This document shows, in pieces, positions 23,966 through 32,575 of a DNA stretch of 33,297 nucleotides. The notes under the pieces are model-generated. The model worked only from the letters and a program-made list of their open reading frames with translations, made no database searches and was not told the origin of the DNA. The stretch's first letter is position 1, and each line of letters starts with the position of its first letter. The translations under genes and the position numbers were made by a program. Source of the DNA: Vicinamibacteraceae bacterium (GTDB lineage: Bacteria > Planctomycetota > Phycisphaerae > Phycisphaerales > UBA5793); NCBI GenBank assembly GCA_011525805.1, contig WYBR01000126.1, positions 1-33,297 of the forward strand, given 5' to 3'.

Positions 23966-26284
23966 ATGCGTGCGCTCAAGAGTCGGCCCGTCCGATACCT
24001 TCCGGTCATCGCCGCCGCCGGTCTACCCGTCATCTTCGGTCAGGCGGTTCGCCCCGCCTTCGCGGGCGGGGGCGGCGAGAACGTCCTGCTCATCATCAAC
24101 CCGATGAACCGCGAGTCGCTGCTCATCGGCAACTACTACGCGGCCGCGCGGGGGATTCCCGAACGCAACGTGCTTTACCTCGTGCCCGCCTCGGCGAACT
24201 ACATGCAGTTCGTCACGGAGAACACCGCCGCGACGTTCGGCTCGCTCGCCAACCGCGAACTGGGCGACCACATCGACTTCGTCGTGGTTACGCCCGGCAA
24301 CGAGTTCTTCATCAGTGCCCCGGGGGTGGTCAACGACTCCTGCTCGCCGGTGACCAAGTTCTCGACCGGCTCAGCGTTCACGATGTCCTTCATCGCCGAC
24401 TCGATCCGGCAGGGGGGTCAGCAATCCACGCGGCCCAACCGCTACTTCGGCACGAGCAACACGCCGCTCGCCTTCGACAGCAACACCCGCTGGTTCGGCG
24501 GCGTTCCCAGCGACCGGTCTGACGCGGAGCAGTACTTCGTCGGCGTCATGCTCGGCTACACGGGTGAGCGCGGCAACACGGTCGCGCAAGTGCTCGACAT
24601 GATCGACCGCAGCGTGGCGGTCGACGGGACGTTCCCCGGCGGCACGTTCTACTTCATGCAGACGAACGACGACCTGCGCAGTTCGCCGCGGCACGGGTGG
24701 TACCCGATCGTCCGCGACGCGATCCGCGCGCTGGGCGGGCAGGCGGAGCATCTGTGCTGCAACGTCCTGCCCAACGGAGCCCAGGACGTCCTCGGCCTGA
24801 TGACGGGGGCGGCGACGGTGGACATCGAAGGCTCGGGCATCAACATCCTCCCCGGCGCCTTCTGCGATCATCTCACCAGTTTCGCCGGCACCTTCGACAA
24901 CGGCAGCCAGACCAAGATGTCGCGCTGGATCGCCAACGGCGCCAGCGGAACGGCCGGCACGGTCGAAGAACCCTGCAACTATCCCGGCAAGTTCCCGCAT
25001 GCGCGCATGCACCTGTATTACTTTCAGGGTCTCACGCTCGGCGAGTCGGTGCTGCGCAGCCTCGGGCAGATTCCTTTCCAGGTTCTGGTGATGGGGGACC
25101 CGCTCACCCAGCCCTTCACTCACATCCCGCAAGTGAGCGTCGTCGACGCGCCGACCGGGCCGGTCTCGGGCATCATCCGACTGACGCCCGACGCCCAGAC
25201 GAGCCATCCGACGGCCCTGATCAGCCACTACGACCTGCTCATCGACGGCGCGACAACGCTGACGGTGCAGCGGGGGCGAGTCTTCTCCCTCGACACCACG
25301 CGCCTGAGCGATGGCTGGCACGACCTGCGCGTCCTCGCCTACGACGACTCCGACGTCCGCTCGACGGGGCGGTGGCGCGGCTCGCTGGTCGTCAACAACC
25401 TCGGCCGCAGCGCGACGATCCAGAGCAGCCGGCAAGGCGGAAACTACGCGGATCGATTCGACCTCACGATGTCCCCGACGGGCGGGGGCGTTGTCGAATA
25501 TCGTGTGATCCAGAACGGCCGCGTCCTCGGCGCCGTGACCGACCCGGCCAACCCCGTGCGCACCTTCGGCGCGACGCTCGGCGCCGGCGACATCATCGTG
25601 CAGGGCGAAGCGCTCTATGCCGACGGGTCGCTGGTTCGCAGCGAGCCGCTGGCGCTGTCTGTTGATGACGATGCCGGATCGCCCGCGACGATTCAGCCCT
25701 ACGCGTACAGTTTCACCAGAACCGTGCTCACCGACGAGCCGTTTCTTCTTGAACTCCCCGGCACGTTCAACCAGTTCGACGCCGGGGTTGGCTACGAGAT
25801 CCGCACGCCGCCGTCGCAGTCGACGATCATCTCGACCACGGCTGGGCCGTACCGCGTGCTCCGGCCAGACCCGAACGCGACGGGGACGGACCAGTTGACG
25901 TTCCAGTGGACCTCGCCGAACGGAAACTCCAATATCGGAACGATCACGCTTGTCTACCGGCGCTGCATCCCCGGCCGCCTGCGCTTGGCCGTCGGTCCGC
26001 TGCGGCGCGGCCAGCAGGGCGTCTTCGACGTTTCCTGCGCTTATCCGAACGAGATGACGTACCTGGCGTACAGCCTTCAGGGGACGGGCAACGTCTTTGT
26101 GCCGCAACTCAACGTGACGCTGAACCTGCGCAACCCCGTGCAGGCAGGCAATCCGAAACGCTCCGACGCCGACGGCAACGTGCGCTGGACGCTGCCGATC
26201 CCGAACATCAACCCGAGGCCGGTGTGGATCCAGGCGGCCCAGCGCAGCGCTGTGAGCAACGTGGTCGAGACGATGGTGAACTAG
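23966..26284 (+). CDS. TIGR03790 family exported protein with shared C-terminal domain
   Basis: A 772-residue protein with signal peptide MRALKSRPVRYLPVIAAAGL ending near AFA. NVLLIINPMNRESLLIGNYY, followed by ARGIPERNVLYL, is the hallmark start of the TIGR03790 domain (about 35-390), which ends YYFQGLTLGESVLRSLGQIP and VLVMGDPLTQPF. The function of TIGR03790 is not established. Next come Ig-like beta segments (about 395-665), and residues about 670-772 (TYLAYSLQGTGN..., RSDADGNVRWTLPIP, VSNVVE) form the domain shared with the divergent BNR protein. GGGGAGAG precedes ATG 23966. The divergent pair may act together at the cell surface; that is inference. Confidence 0.85.
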   Translation: MRALKSRPVRYLPVIAAAGLPVIFGQAVRPAFAGGGGENVLLIINPMNRESLLIGNYYAAARGIPERNVLYLVPASANYMQFVTENTAATFGSLANRELGDHIDFVVVTPGNEFFISAPGVVNDSCSPVTKFSTGSAFTMSFIADSIRQGGQQSTRPNRYFGTSNTPLAFDSNTRWFGGVPSDRSDAEQYFVGVMLGYTGERGNTVAQVLDMIDRSVAVDGTFPGGTFYFMQTNDDLRSSPRHGWYPIVRDAIRALGGQAEHLCCNVLPNGAQDVLGLMTGAATVDIEGSGINILPGAFCDHLTSFAGTFDNGSQTKMSRWIANGASGTAGTVEEPCNYPGKFPHARMHLYYFQGLTLGESVLRSLGQIPFQVLVMGDPLTQPFTHIPQVSVVDAPTGPVSGIIRLTPDAQTSHPTALISHYDLLIDGATTLTVQRGRVFSLDTTRLSDGWHDLRVLAYDDSDVRSTGRWRGSLVVNNLGRSATIQSSRQGGNYADRFDLTMSPTGGGVVEYRVIQNGRVLGAVTDPANPVRTFGATLGAGDIIVQGEALYADGSLVRSEPLALSVDDDAGSPATIQPYAYSFTRTVLTDEPFLLELPGTFNQFDAGVGYEIRTPPSQSTIISTTAGPYRVLRPDPNATGTDQLTFQWTSPNGNSNIGTITLVYRRCIPGRLRLAVGPLRRGQQGVFDVSCAYPNEMTYLAYSLQGTGNVFVPQLNVTLNLRNPVQAGNPKRSDADGNVRWTLPIPNINPRPVWIQAAQRSAVSNVVETMVN

Positions 26285-26571
26285 CCGGTTGCGATGCAGG
26301 ATTTGCGGGCAGATCACGCCGGGGCAAAGCGAGGCCGCCGAGCGCCGCCCCGGATGGTGCGCCGCGAGGCGGCCCTGACGATCGAAGGCGCTATAACTCA
26401 CTGTAGTCAAAAGACTTACGTCGATCAGTATCGCCGGTGCCCCCCACCAACTCTACCGCAAGATCCAACGTCCTAGAATATATGTTATGTTAAACATAGC
26501 CCGTTCCTGGCGCTGGACCGGCCATCCCTCGAGTGCTGCCCGCTGCGACTCGGGATGCGCCAGCGCCGGGC
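26285..26571. other. AT-rich spacer with a perfect palindrome
   Basis: No gene is supported in these 287 bases. The last hundred bases are much more A/T-rich than the surroundings. TATGTT-A-AACATA at 26486-26498 is a perfect 6-1-6 palindrome, as a repressor or transcription-factor site would be. It is downstream of both flanking genes (TIGR03790 and the convergent small anchored protein), so a promoter role is unclear. Confidence 0.4.
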
Positions 26572-26952
26572 CTACTTCCACGGAATCTGCGACACCTCTT
26601 CAGTCGCCAGTGGCACTGCGCCCGCGCTGATCGGCCATCGCCGCCGGAACCCACCCGAGTCGCCGACATCCGCCGTCCAGTCCACGAGGTTGCCCGCATC
26701 ATCGAAGATGTAGCAAGGCGGGCCGGAGGGCAGCGTCCACGTTGGTGGGAGCGGGCCGATGACGCAGTACCACCGCCGGCCGTCCATCACCAGAATGTGA
26801 ATGCTCGTCGCGCGGCGCAGCATCTCGGCCCGCTGCACCTCAATCGTTGCGCCGAGCGCGGACGGCGCGGACGCGCCCGTCTGGTAGAGACACGCCGCGA
26901 ACCATGCAATGAGACCACCGGCCGCCGCGGCAATCAACGCCGCACTCAGCAC
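26572..26952 (-). CDS. Small membrane-anchored hypothetical protein
   Basis: A 126-residue protein of unrecognised family: one N-terminal membrane anchor (LSAALIAAAAGGLIAWFAACLY) then a soluble part with MDGRRWYCVIGPLPPTWTLP and GPPCYIFDDAGNLVDWTADV, which reads like a small beta domain. The start is uncertain: GTG at 26952 is the first in-frame start after the stretch that overlaps no other gene, but it has no Shine-Dalgarno. The same frame runs open upstream, antisense to the TIGR00730 gene, and that part is not coding. The gene could begin a few codons further upstream at a rare start. Confidence 0.55.
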   Translation of the reverse strand: MLSAALIAAAAGGLIAWFAACLYQTGASAPSALGATIEVQRAEMLRRATSIHILVMDGRRWYCVIGPLPPTWTLPSGPPCYIFDDAGNLVDWTADVGDSGGFRRRWPISAGAVPLATEEVSQIPWK

Positions 26953-27141
26953 GCGCCGTCGGCCGAATCCCCGGATTGCAGCACCATCGCCGGAGCCTAC
27001 GAAGCCATCAGCCGCCGGTCCATCAGCCGCGCCGCGGACATTTGCGGTACGATCCTCCTCGGCGCCTGAGCGCGACGCCCCAGCGAGCCGAAATTGACCT
27101 GAGCGACGTTGACCCGCGACTTGAGATTGAGCGCGCCTCCC

Positions 27142-27690
27142 GTGACACCCCCCATCCGCCGCGTGACCGTGTACTGTGCTTCGAGCCGCAACCTCGACCG
27201 CGCCTACATCGAGGCGGCCGAGCGCCTCGGCGTCGCGATCGCGCGGGCCAGACTCATGCTCGTCTACGGCGGCGGCAGCCTCGGCCTCATGGGCGCCGTG
27301 GCCGACAGCGTCCACCGCGGCGGCGGGCGAGTCCACGGCGTCATCACCGAAAAACTCGCTGCGATGGAACTGGCGCGCGAGACGTGCGATGAACTCGAGA
27401 TCGTCCCCACGATGCGGGTCCGCAAGCAGCGCATGGAGGAACTCGCTGACGCCTTCATCACCCTGCCCGGCGGCGTGGGAACCTACGAGGAACTCTTCGA
27501 GATGTTGGTCGCGCGCCAGTTCCGCGACCACGACAAGCCCCTGCTGGTCGTCAATGTCAACGACTACTTCCGCCCCCTGCTCGACCTCCTCCAGCGCGGT
27601 GTGGATGAAGGCTTCATTCATCCCCCCACCCGCGACCTGCTGACGTTCGTCGCCGCGCCCGAGGAGGCGGTCGAGCGGCTGACGCGGTGA
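27142..27690 (+). CDS. LOG/TIGR00730 family Rossmann-fold phosphoribohydrolase
   Basis: A 182-residue protein that matches the lysine decarboxylase-like LOG fold, in which the enzymes release a base from nucleoside 5'-monophosphates (cytokinin ribotides in plants and some bacteria). Motifs are VYCASS at the start, YGGGSLGLMG at 42-51, MRVRKQRM at 91-98 and PGGVGTYEE at 109-117, the last two forming the substrate site. GTG 27142 is the best domain start; a TTG lies upstream at 27109. The ribosome site is weak. A long hairpin follows directly after the stop. Confidence 0.93.
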   Translation: MTPPIRRVTVYCASSRNLDRAYIEAAERLGVAIARARLMLVYGGGSLGLMGAVADSVHRGGGRVHGVITEKLAAMELARETCDELEIVPTMRVRKQRMEELADAFITLPGGVGTYEELFEMLVARQFRDHDKPLLVVNVNDYFRPLLDLLQRGVDEGFIHPPTRDLLTFVAAPEEAVERLTR

Positions 27691-27695
27691 GGCGT

Positions 27696-27723
27696 CGCTT
27701 GCGGCTTCGCGAAGCCGCGAGCG
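27696..27723. repeat. Long palindrome after the LOG-type gene, terminator-like
   Basis: CGCTTGCGGCTTC (27696-27708) pairs with GAAGCCGCGAGCG (27711-27723) with one G-U pair. It starts 5 bases after the LOG-type stop and ends 25 bases before the lpxI start. No U-run follows, so it is either a Rho-independent terminator without a tract or a dispersed palindromic repeat. Confidence 0.6.
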
Positions 27724-27747
27724 GCGAGTTTGCCCCTACGATGAGGC

Positions 27748-28593
27748 GTGAGTCACATCGCTGCACGGCAATCGATCGGCCTCATCGCCGGGCAGGGGCA
27801 GTTGCCTCTGCTCGTGGCCCAGGGCATTCGCCGTGCGGGGCGCTCCGTGGCCGCCGTCGGGCTGGCCGGACAGTTTGATCCCGCCTTGCCGCTGGAGTGC
27901 GACTGCTTCCGCGAGGTCGGCCTGGCGAGCCTGGGGCGCTGGATACGCACCTTTCACCGCTGGCGCGTCTCCGAGGCGATCATGGTCGGCCGCGTCTCGC
28001 ACCAGCGCAAGTACGCGCGGTTCCAGTGGCTGCGCCATCCGCCGGATTGGCGGGCGGCCCGGCTGTGGTATCGTTACCTGCGGCACGACCGCCGCACCCG
28101 CACCGTCCTCACCGCCCTCGCCGAGGAACTCGGTCGCAACGGAGTTACGCTCATCGACAGCCGCACCTACATCGACGATCACCTCGCCACCGCAGGGCTT
28201 CTGACGGGCCACTCCCCCACTGCCGAGTTGCATCGCGACATCGAGTTCGGCTGGCCGCTGCTTGAGCAGTTGCTGGCGCTGGGCATCGGGCAGTCGATGG
28301 CGGTGCGCGGCCGGGACGTCGTGGCCGTCGAGGCGGCGGAGGGGACGGACGGAATGATCGACCGAGCCGGCGAGGTCTGCGGCCGGAGGCCGTGGGTGCT
28401 GCTCAAGGCGTCGGCAAAGGACCACGACATGCGCGCCGACGTCGCCACCATCGGCGTCGAGACGATCGCCCGTCTGCACGCGGCCGGGGGAAGGGCCATC
28501 GCGGTGGGCGTGAAGCGCGTCATCCTGATCGACCGCCCCGCCGTTATCGCCGAGGCGGACCGCCTCGGCGTGGCCATCGTGGGAATGGAGTAG
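27748..28593 (+). CDS. lpxI: UDP-2,3-diacylglucosamine diphosphatase LpxI
   Basis: A 281-residue cytoplasmic protein of the LpxI (DUF1009) family, which hydrolyses UDP-2,3-diacylglucosamine to lipid X and UMP in lipid A synthesis and replaces LpxH in many bacteria. The N-terminal domain opens SIGLIAGQGQLPLLVAQGIR, and the C-terminal catalytic domain has LIDSRTYIDDHLATAGLLTG, DIEFGWPLLEQLLALGIGQS, VVAVEAAEGTDGMIDRAGEV and VLLKASAKDHDMRADVATIG, all characteristic. The GTG start has GAGG just before it. CCTACGAT (27735-27742) is a candidate -10 box right at the start codon, so the message may have almost no leader. The methyltransferase gene follows 7 bases later. Confidence 0.95.
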   Translation: MSHIAARQSIGLIAGQGQLPLLVAQGIRRAGRSVAAVGLAGQFDPALPLECDCFREVGLASLGRWIRTFHRWRVSEAIMVGRVSHQRKYARFQWLRHPPDWRAARLWYRYLRHDRRTRTVLTALAEELGRNGVTLIDSRTYIDDHLATAGLLTGHSPTAELHRDIEFGWPLLEQLLALGIGQSMAVRGRDVVAVEAAEGTDGMIDRAGEVCGRRPWVLLKASAKDHDMRADVATIGVETIARLHAAGGRAIAVGVKRVILIDRPAVIAEADRLGVAIVGME

Positions 28594-28600
28594 CGCCCTC

Positions 28601-29224
28601 GTGTCGGAGCGACCGTATGTCGGCCGGGGCGGATTGAAACTCGAGTACGCCCTGCGCGAGTTTCAGGTCGATGTCACCGGGCTGGTTGCCGCGGATTTCG
28701 GCTGCAACGTCGGCGGGTTCACCGACTGCCTGCTGCGGCACGGCGCGCGGCGCGTCTACGCCGTCGACACGGGCTACGGCATGCTGGACTACCACCTGCG
28801 CCGCGATGAGCGCGTCGTCGTCATGGAGCGGACCAACGCCCTGCACGCCCCCCCACCGGAAGAGCCGATCGACCTTGTGGTCATCGACGCCGGCTGGACG
28901 CCGCAGCGCCTCATCGTCCCCGCGGCGCAGCGCTGGCTGCGCGGCTGCGGCGCGACGGCAGGAACCGGCCGCATCATCACCCTCATCAAGCCCCACTACG
29001 AGCGGTCCGCGGGCGGGCCGCACCCGGGTCGATCCGATCGCGGCGTCGCTCCGGATGATGAGGCAAGGCGCATTGCGCATGAAACGGCGGGTTCGCTCGC
29101 TCCGTTGGGCATCGAAGTGGCCGGACTCGTCGAGTCGCCCCTGCGCGGCGGCGCTTCAAAGGGCCGCCGCGGGAACATCGAGTTCCTCGCCCTGCTCCGA
29201 TCAGGCGCGTCCGGGTTGGCGTGA
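28601..29224 (+). CDS. TlyA/FtsJ-type RNA methyltransferase lacking the S4 domain
   Basis: A 207-residue SAM-dependent methyltransferase. YVGRGGLKLEYALREF at the N-terminus and DFGCNVGGFTDCLLRHGARR for the SAM site match TlyA/FtsJ 2'-O-methyltransferases. The K-D-K-E tetrad is present: Lys13 (GGLKL), Asp96 (VVIDAGWT), Lys130 (LIKPHYE) and Glu194 (GNIEFL). TlyA has an S4 RNA-binding domain of about 60 residues before this; none is present here, and the GTG start 7 bases after lpxI leaves no room. It may methylate rRNA through a partner, or another RNA. The gene is probably co-transcribed with lpxI. Confidence 0.87.
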   Translation: MSERPYVGRGGLKLEYALREFQVDVTGLVAADFGCNVGGFTDCLLRHGARRVYAVDTGYGMLDYHLRRDERVVVMERTNALHAPPPEEPIDLVVIDAGWTPQRLIVPAAQRWLRGCGATAGTGRIITLIKPHYERSAGGPHPGRSDRGVAPDDEARRIAHETAGSLAPLGIEVAGLVESPLRGGASKGRRGNIEFLALLRSGASGLA

Positions 29225-29246
29225 CCTTTCGACGATGGCGGCGGAG

Positions 29247-30203
29247 TCATCCGACCTCGGGCGGCCGGCGCGTCGCCGCCCGCCACGCGTCGGCCGAGTA
29301 GATCGCCAGCGCCGCCCAGATGATGATGAAACTGGCGAGTGCATCGCGGCTGAGCGGCTCATCGAAGACGAACACGGCCATGAGGAACTGCCCGCTCGGC
29401 GCGAGATACTGGAGGAACCCGACCGTCACGAGCCGCAACCGCCGCGCAGCGCAGGTGAACCAGAGCAGCGGCAGAGCGGTCACCACTCCTCCCGCGAGCA
29501 GGAGCGCATCGGTGGAGAGGGCGCCCTGCCCGAACGCCCCTTCGCCGCGCCAGTCGGCCCAGAGGAGGTAGGCGATGCACAGCGGGGCGAGCAGCAGCGT
29601 CTCGACCGTCAGCCCGACCATCGCCTCGACGGAGACCAGTTTGCGAATCAATCCGTAGGACGCGAACGTGCACGCCAGCAGCAGCGCCAGCAGCGGGGCC
29701 TCGCCCGAGCGGATCGTCAGGTACAGCACTCCCAACGCCGCGACGCAGACGCTCGCCGTCTGAAGGCGGCGGAGGCGCTCGCGGAGCACGACGAAACCCA
29801 GCAGCACACTCAGCAACGGATTGATGAAGTAGCCCAGGCTCGCCTGGAGCACCTGGCCGGTCTCGTGAACCCAGATGAAAACGAACCAGTTGACGCTGAT
29901 GAGCACGGTGGTGAGCAGCAGAACGGCCAGCGTGGGCGGCGCCCGGAAGAGAACGCGGCGCAGCGAGGCAACCTGCCCACGGACGGCCACGAGTCCGAGC
30001 AGGAACACGGCCGACCAGAGGACGCGGTGCGCGAGCACTTCCCATGCCGTCGCGTGTTGGATGACGGCCTTGAAATAGAGAGGCGCGACTCCCCAGGAGA
30101 CGTACGCCCCCAGGCCGTAGAGGACGCCGGCGCGGGCGGTGGCGGCGGCGTCGCGTCGCGGCGTGATGGAGAGCGTCTCCCGGCTCATGCCGCACCTGCT
30201 CAT
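29247..30203 (-). CDS. rarD: EamA/RarD family transporter
   Basis: A 318-residue inner-membrane protein with about ten hydrophobic segments. YGLGAYVSWGVAPLYFKAV near residue 29, WEVLAHRVLWSAVFLLGLVA, SVNWFVFIWVHETGQVLQAS and LGYFINPLLSVLLGFVVLRE are the RarD signature of the drug/metabolite transporter superfamily. The transported substrate of RarD proteins is not known. Its ATG at 30203 overlaps the antiporter's stop as ATGA; a second ATG at 30188 is also possible. Coupled translation with the antiporter suggests they are co-expressed. It converges with the methyltransferase gene. Confidence 0.93.
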   Translation of the reverse strand: MSRCGMSRETLSITPRRDAAATARAGVLYGLGAYVSWGVAPLYFKAVIQHATAWEVLAHRVLWSAVFLLGLVAVRGQVASLRRVLFRAPPTLAVLLLTTVLISVNWFVFIWVHETGQVLQASLGYFINPLLSVLLGFVVLRERLRRLQTASVCVAALGVLYLTIRSGEAPLLALLLACTFASYGLIRKLVSVEAMVGLTVETLLLAPLCIAYLLWADWRGEGAFGQGALSTDALLLAGGVVTALPLLWFTCAARRLRLVTVGFLQYLAPSGQFLMAVFVFDEPLSRDALASFIIIWAALAIYSADAWRAATRRPPEVG

Positions 30204-31213
30204 TCCGCGCCGACGACCTGAGCGACGCGCCAGCCGACGAAGACGACGTACGCGATGAGCAGGATCGAACCCTCATGCCGCATGATCCGCCGGCTCGTGG
30301 TGAGCACCATGGGAACGAGAATCAGCGAGAGGCCCGTCATCCAGTTGAGGTCGAAAAAGCCCCCGTCGGGAACCGGGATCGGCCGCAGCACTGCCGTCGT
30401 TCCCAGAATGAACAGCAGATTGAAGATGTTGGAGCCGATCACGTTGCCCACAGCGAGATCGGACTGTCCGCGGCAGACGGCAAAGACGGAGGTAACGAGT
30501 TCGGGCAGACTCGTGCCGATGGCCACGAGCGTCAGGCCGACAATGACTTCAGGAACGCCGAAGGCCAGCGCCAGCGCACTGGCCTGATCGACGGTCACGC
30601 GGCCGCCAATGACCAGCAGCGCCAGCCCGGCGAGGGTGAGCATCGCGCTGACGGGCAGCGAGGCTCGCCCGCCGTCGGGCGCCACGCGGGCGAGGAACTC
30701 GCCCGACTCGACGTTGATGGCGTCGGATTGCCGGTCGGTGAGAACCTGGGCGACCGTGTAGTAGAGAAACACGCCAAAGAGCAGGAGCATGATCAGCCCG
30801 TCGCTGCGGTCAAAGTCGGCGGCGGCCTGTCCGCGCAGAGGCGCGTCGAGCGCCATGACGACGGTCGCGATCGTCGCCAGGAGCATCATCGGCAACTCAC
30901 GCCGGATGACCTGCCCCTGAATGGACAGCGGCCGGATCATCGCCGATATGCCCAGGATCAGGCCGATGTTGGCGATGTTGGAGCCGATGATGTTGCCGAA
31001 GGAGATCTCGCCGCGACCCTCCCAGGCGGCGAGGACGTTGACGGCCAGTTCCGGCGCGCTGGTGCCGAAGGCTACGACGGTCAGGCCGATGACCAGTTCG
31101 GAGATGCCCAGCACCCTCGCCAGCGCCGAGGCGCCGCGCACCAGGAGATCGCCGCCGAAAAGCAGCATCGCCAGGCCGGCCGCGAGCAGCAGGAATGAAA
31201 GGAGAATCGTCAC
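30200..31213 (-). CDS. Calcium/sodium antiporter (CaCA family, YrbG-like)
   Basis: A 337-residue inner-membrane exchanger. The two alpha repeats are clear: VVAFGTSAPELAVNVLAAWE with GNIIGSNIANIGLILG, and VAIGTSLPELVTSVFAVCRG with GNVIGSNIFNLLFILG, which hold the acidic ion-binding residues. About ten membrane segments flank them, with a central loop (DRQSDAINVESGEFLARVAP). GTG 31213 is chosen because AGGAG is 8 bases upstream; a TTG at 31234 also starts an in-frame extension MNGRSAS. TATCCT upstream of it could be its -10 box, in a region shared with the divergent glycosylase gene. Ion specificity cannot be read from the sequence. Confidence 0.94.
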   Translation of the reverse strand: MTILLSFLLLAAGLAMLLFGGDLLVRGASALARVLGISELVIGLTVVAFGTSAPELAVNVLAAWEGRGEISFGNIIGSNIANIGLILGISAMIRPLSIQGQVIRRELPMMLLATIATVVMALDAPLRGQAAADFDRSDGLIMLLLFGVFLYYTVAQVLTDRQSDAINVESGEFLARVAPDGGRASLPVSAMLTLAGLALLVIGGRVTVDQASALALAFGVPEVIVGLTLVAIGTSLPELVTSVFAVCRGQSDLAVGNVIGSNIFNLLFILGTTAVLRPIPVPDGGFFDLNWMTGLSLILVPMVLTTSRRIMRHEGSILLIAYVVFVGWRVAQVVGAE

Positions 31214-31321
31214 GGAGGCGCTCCTGCCGTTCAACGCCGGTCAAGGGTGGGCAAGGATAGCGGCGCGCCCCGCCGCGTGAAGCGGCTCGACCTGAGACGC
31301 AGCGCTCCTATTCTCCGCACG

Positions 31322-32572
31322 ATGCCTCAACGCAGCGCGACCCCGCACGAGAAGATCACCGCCGCCCAGGCGCGGCGCCTGCTCCTCGAGGCGCAGGGGC
31401 TGACCGGCCGCGCCGACGGCCCGGCGGATGACGCGCGGGTCTTTCACCTCATCGAGCGGATGGGATTCGTCCAGATCGACACGATCAGCGTCGTCGAGCG
31501 GGCGCACCATCTCATCCTCGCCTCGCGGCTGGACGCGTACCGACCCGATCGGCTCGCCGGCCTGCTGGAGCGCGAGCGATCGCTCTTTGAGCACTGGACG
31601 CACGACGCCTCGGCGATCCCGACGGCGTGGTTCGCGCACTGGAAGCCACGCTTTGAGCGCTATCGCCGCCGCGACCCGCAGCGCGCGTGGTGGAAGGCGC
31701 GCATGGGGCCCGAGCCTAAGCGCATCATCGCCGAAGTGCTCGATCGGATCGAGCGCGATGGGCCGATCATGTCGCGCGACATCGAGTCTCCGAAGGACGA
31801 GCCGACGGGGATCGGAGACGAGTGGTGGCGCTGGAAGCCGCACAAGTGCGCCCTCGAGCATCTCTGGCGCTGCGGCGAACTGGCCGTGGCGAGGCGCGTG
31901 AACTTTCAGAAGGTCTACGATCTCACGAGGCGCGTGCTGCCCCACGGGCACGCGGCCGGCCCGCCGAGCGAGGACGAGCACGTCGAGTGGGCGTGCGCTT
32001 CGGCGCTTGAGCGGCTCGGGTGCGCCACGCCGCGCGAACTGGCCGCGTTCTGGAACGCCATCACGCTGGCGCAGGCACGGGCCTGGTGCGATGCGGCACT
32101 GCGCGGCGGCCGGATCGTCCCGGTCGAAGTGCAGGCGGCGGATGGTTCGCGGCCGCGGCTGGCGGTCGCGTTTCACGACTGGCGCGGCCGGCTGGAGTCG
32201 GCGGGGCGCGCCCCGCGCCGCGCGAGGCTGCTGTGCCCCTTCGATCCCGTGCTCCGGGACCGCGAGCGCACCAGCCGCCTCTTCAACTTCGACTACCGCT
32301 TCGAGGCGTTCGTTCCGGCTGCGAAGCGCCGCTTCGGCTACTACGTCATGCCGGTGCTGGACGGCGAGCAACTCGTCGCGCGCGTCGATCCCAAGTTCGA
32401 CCGCGCCCGCGGGGTCCTGCGCCTCCGCCGCGTGTGGTGGGAGCCGGGCGTGCGCGTGACACCGGCGCTCGAAGCGCGATTCGACGCGGCCGTCGATCGA
32501 CTCGCACGATTCCTTGGAGCCGATTCGTGGTCGATCGGCCGCCGGTCGGTGAATCGCGCGCGGGGGGGCTGA
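31322..32572 (+). CDS. YcaQ/AlkX-type DNA glycosylase (HTH_42 winged helix)
   Basis: A 416-residue protein of the AlkZ/AlkX superfamily of DNA glycosylases, which remove bulky alkylated bases and unhook some interstrand crosslinks. RMGFVQIDTISVVERAHHLI carries the Q-I-D motif at 51-53; E. coli YcaQ (AlkX) has QxD at this place and AlkZ has QxQ, so this is the YcaQ type. Later marks are LCPFDPVLRDRERTSRLFNF, FDYRFEAFVPAAKRRFGYYV and the basic C-terminal winged-helix repeat. ATG 31322 is preceded by TATTCT (31309-31314) only 7 bases away, so the message may be leaderless. The stop is 3 bases from the convergent gene's stop. Confidence 0.92.
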   Translation: MPQRSATPHEKITAAQARRLLLEAQGLTGRADGPADDARVFHLIERMGFVQIDTISVVERAHHLILASRLDAYRPDRLAGLLERERSLFEHWTHDASAIPTAWFAHWKPRFERYRRRDPQRAWWKARMGPEPKRIIAEVLDRIERDGPIMSRDIESPKDEPTGIGDEWWRWKPHKCALEHLWRCGELAVARRVNFQKVYDLTRRVLPHGHAAGPPSEDEHVEWACASALERLGCATPRELAAFWNAITLAQARAWCDAALRGGRIVPVEVQAADGSRPRLAVAFHDWRGRLESAGRAPRRARLLCPFDPVLRDRERTSRLFNFDYRFEAFVPAAKRRFGYYVMPVLDGEQLVARVDPKFDRARGVLRLRRVWWEPGVRVTPALEARFDAAVDRLARFLGADSWSIGRRSVNRARGG

Positions 32573-32575
32573 GCG

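Noticed and set aside
24371-26410. Long minus-strand frame opposite the TIGR03790 gene
   Set aside because: The plus strand has signal peptide, conserved domain and ribosome site; the minus frame is an arginine- and valine-rich shadow.
26953-27621. Upstream extension of the small anchored protein, antisense to the LOG-type gene
   Set aside because: The LOG motifs on the plus strand are unmistakable, so the opposite frame there is non-coding.
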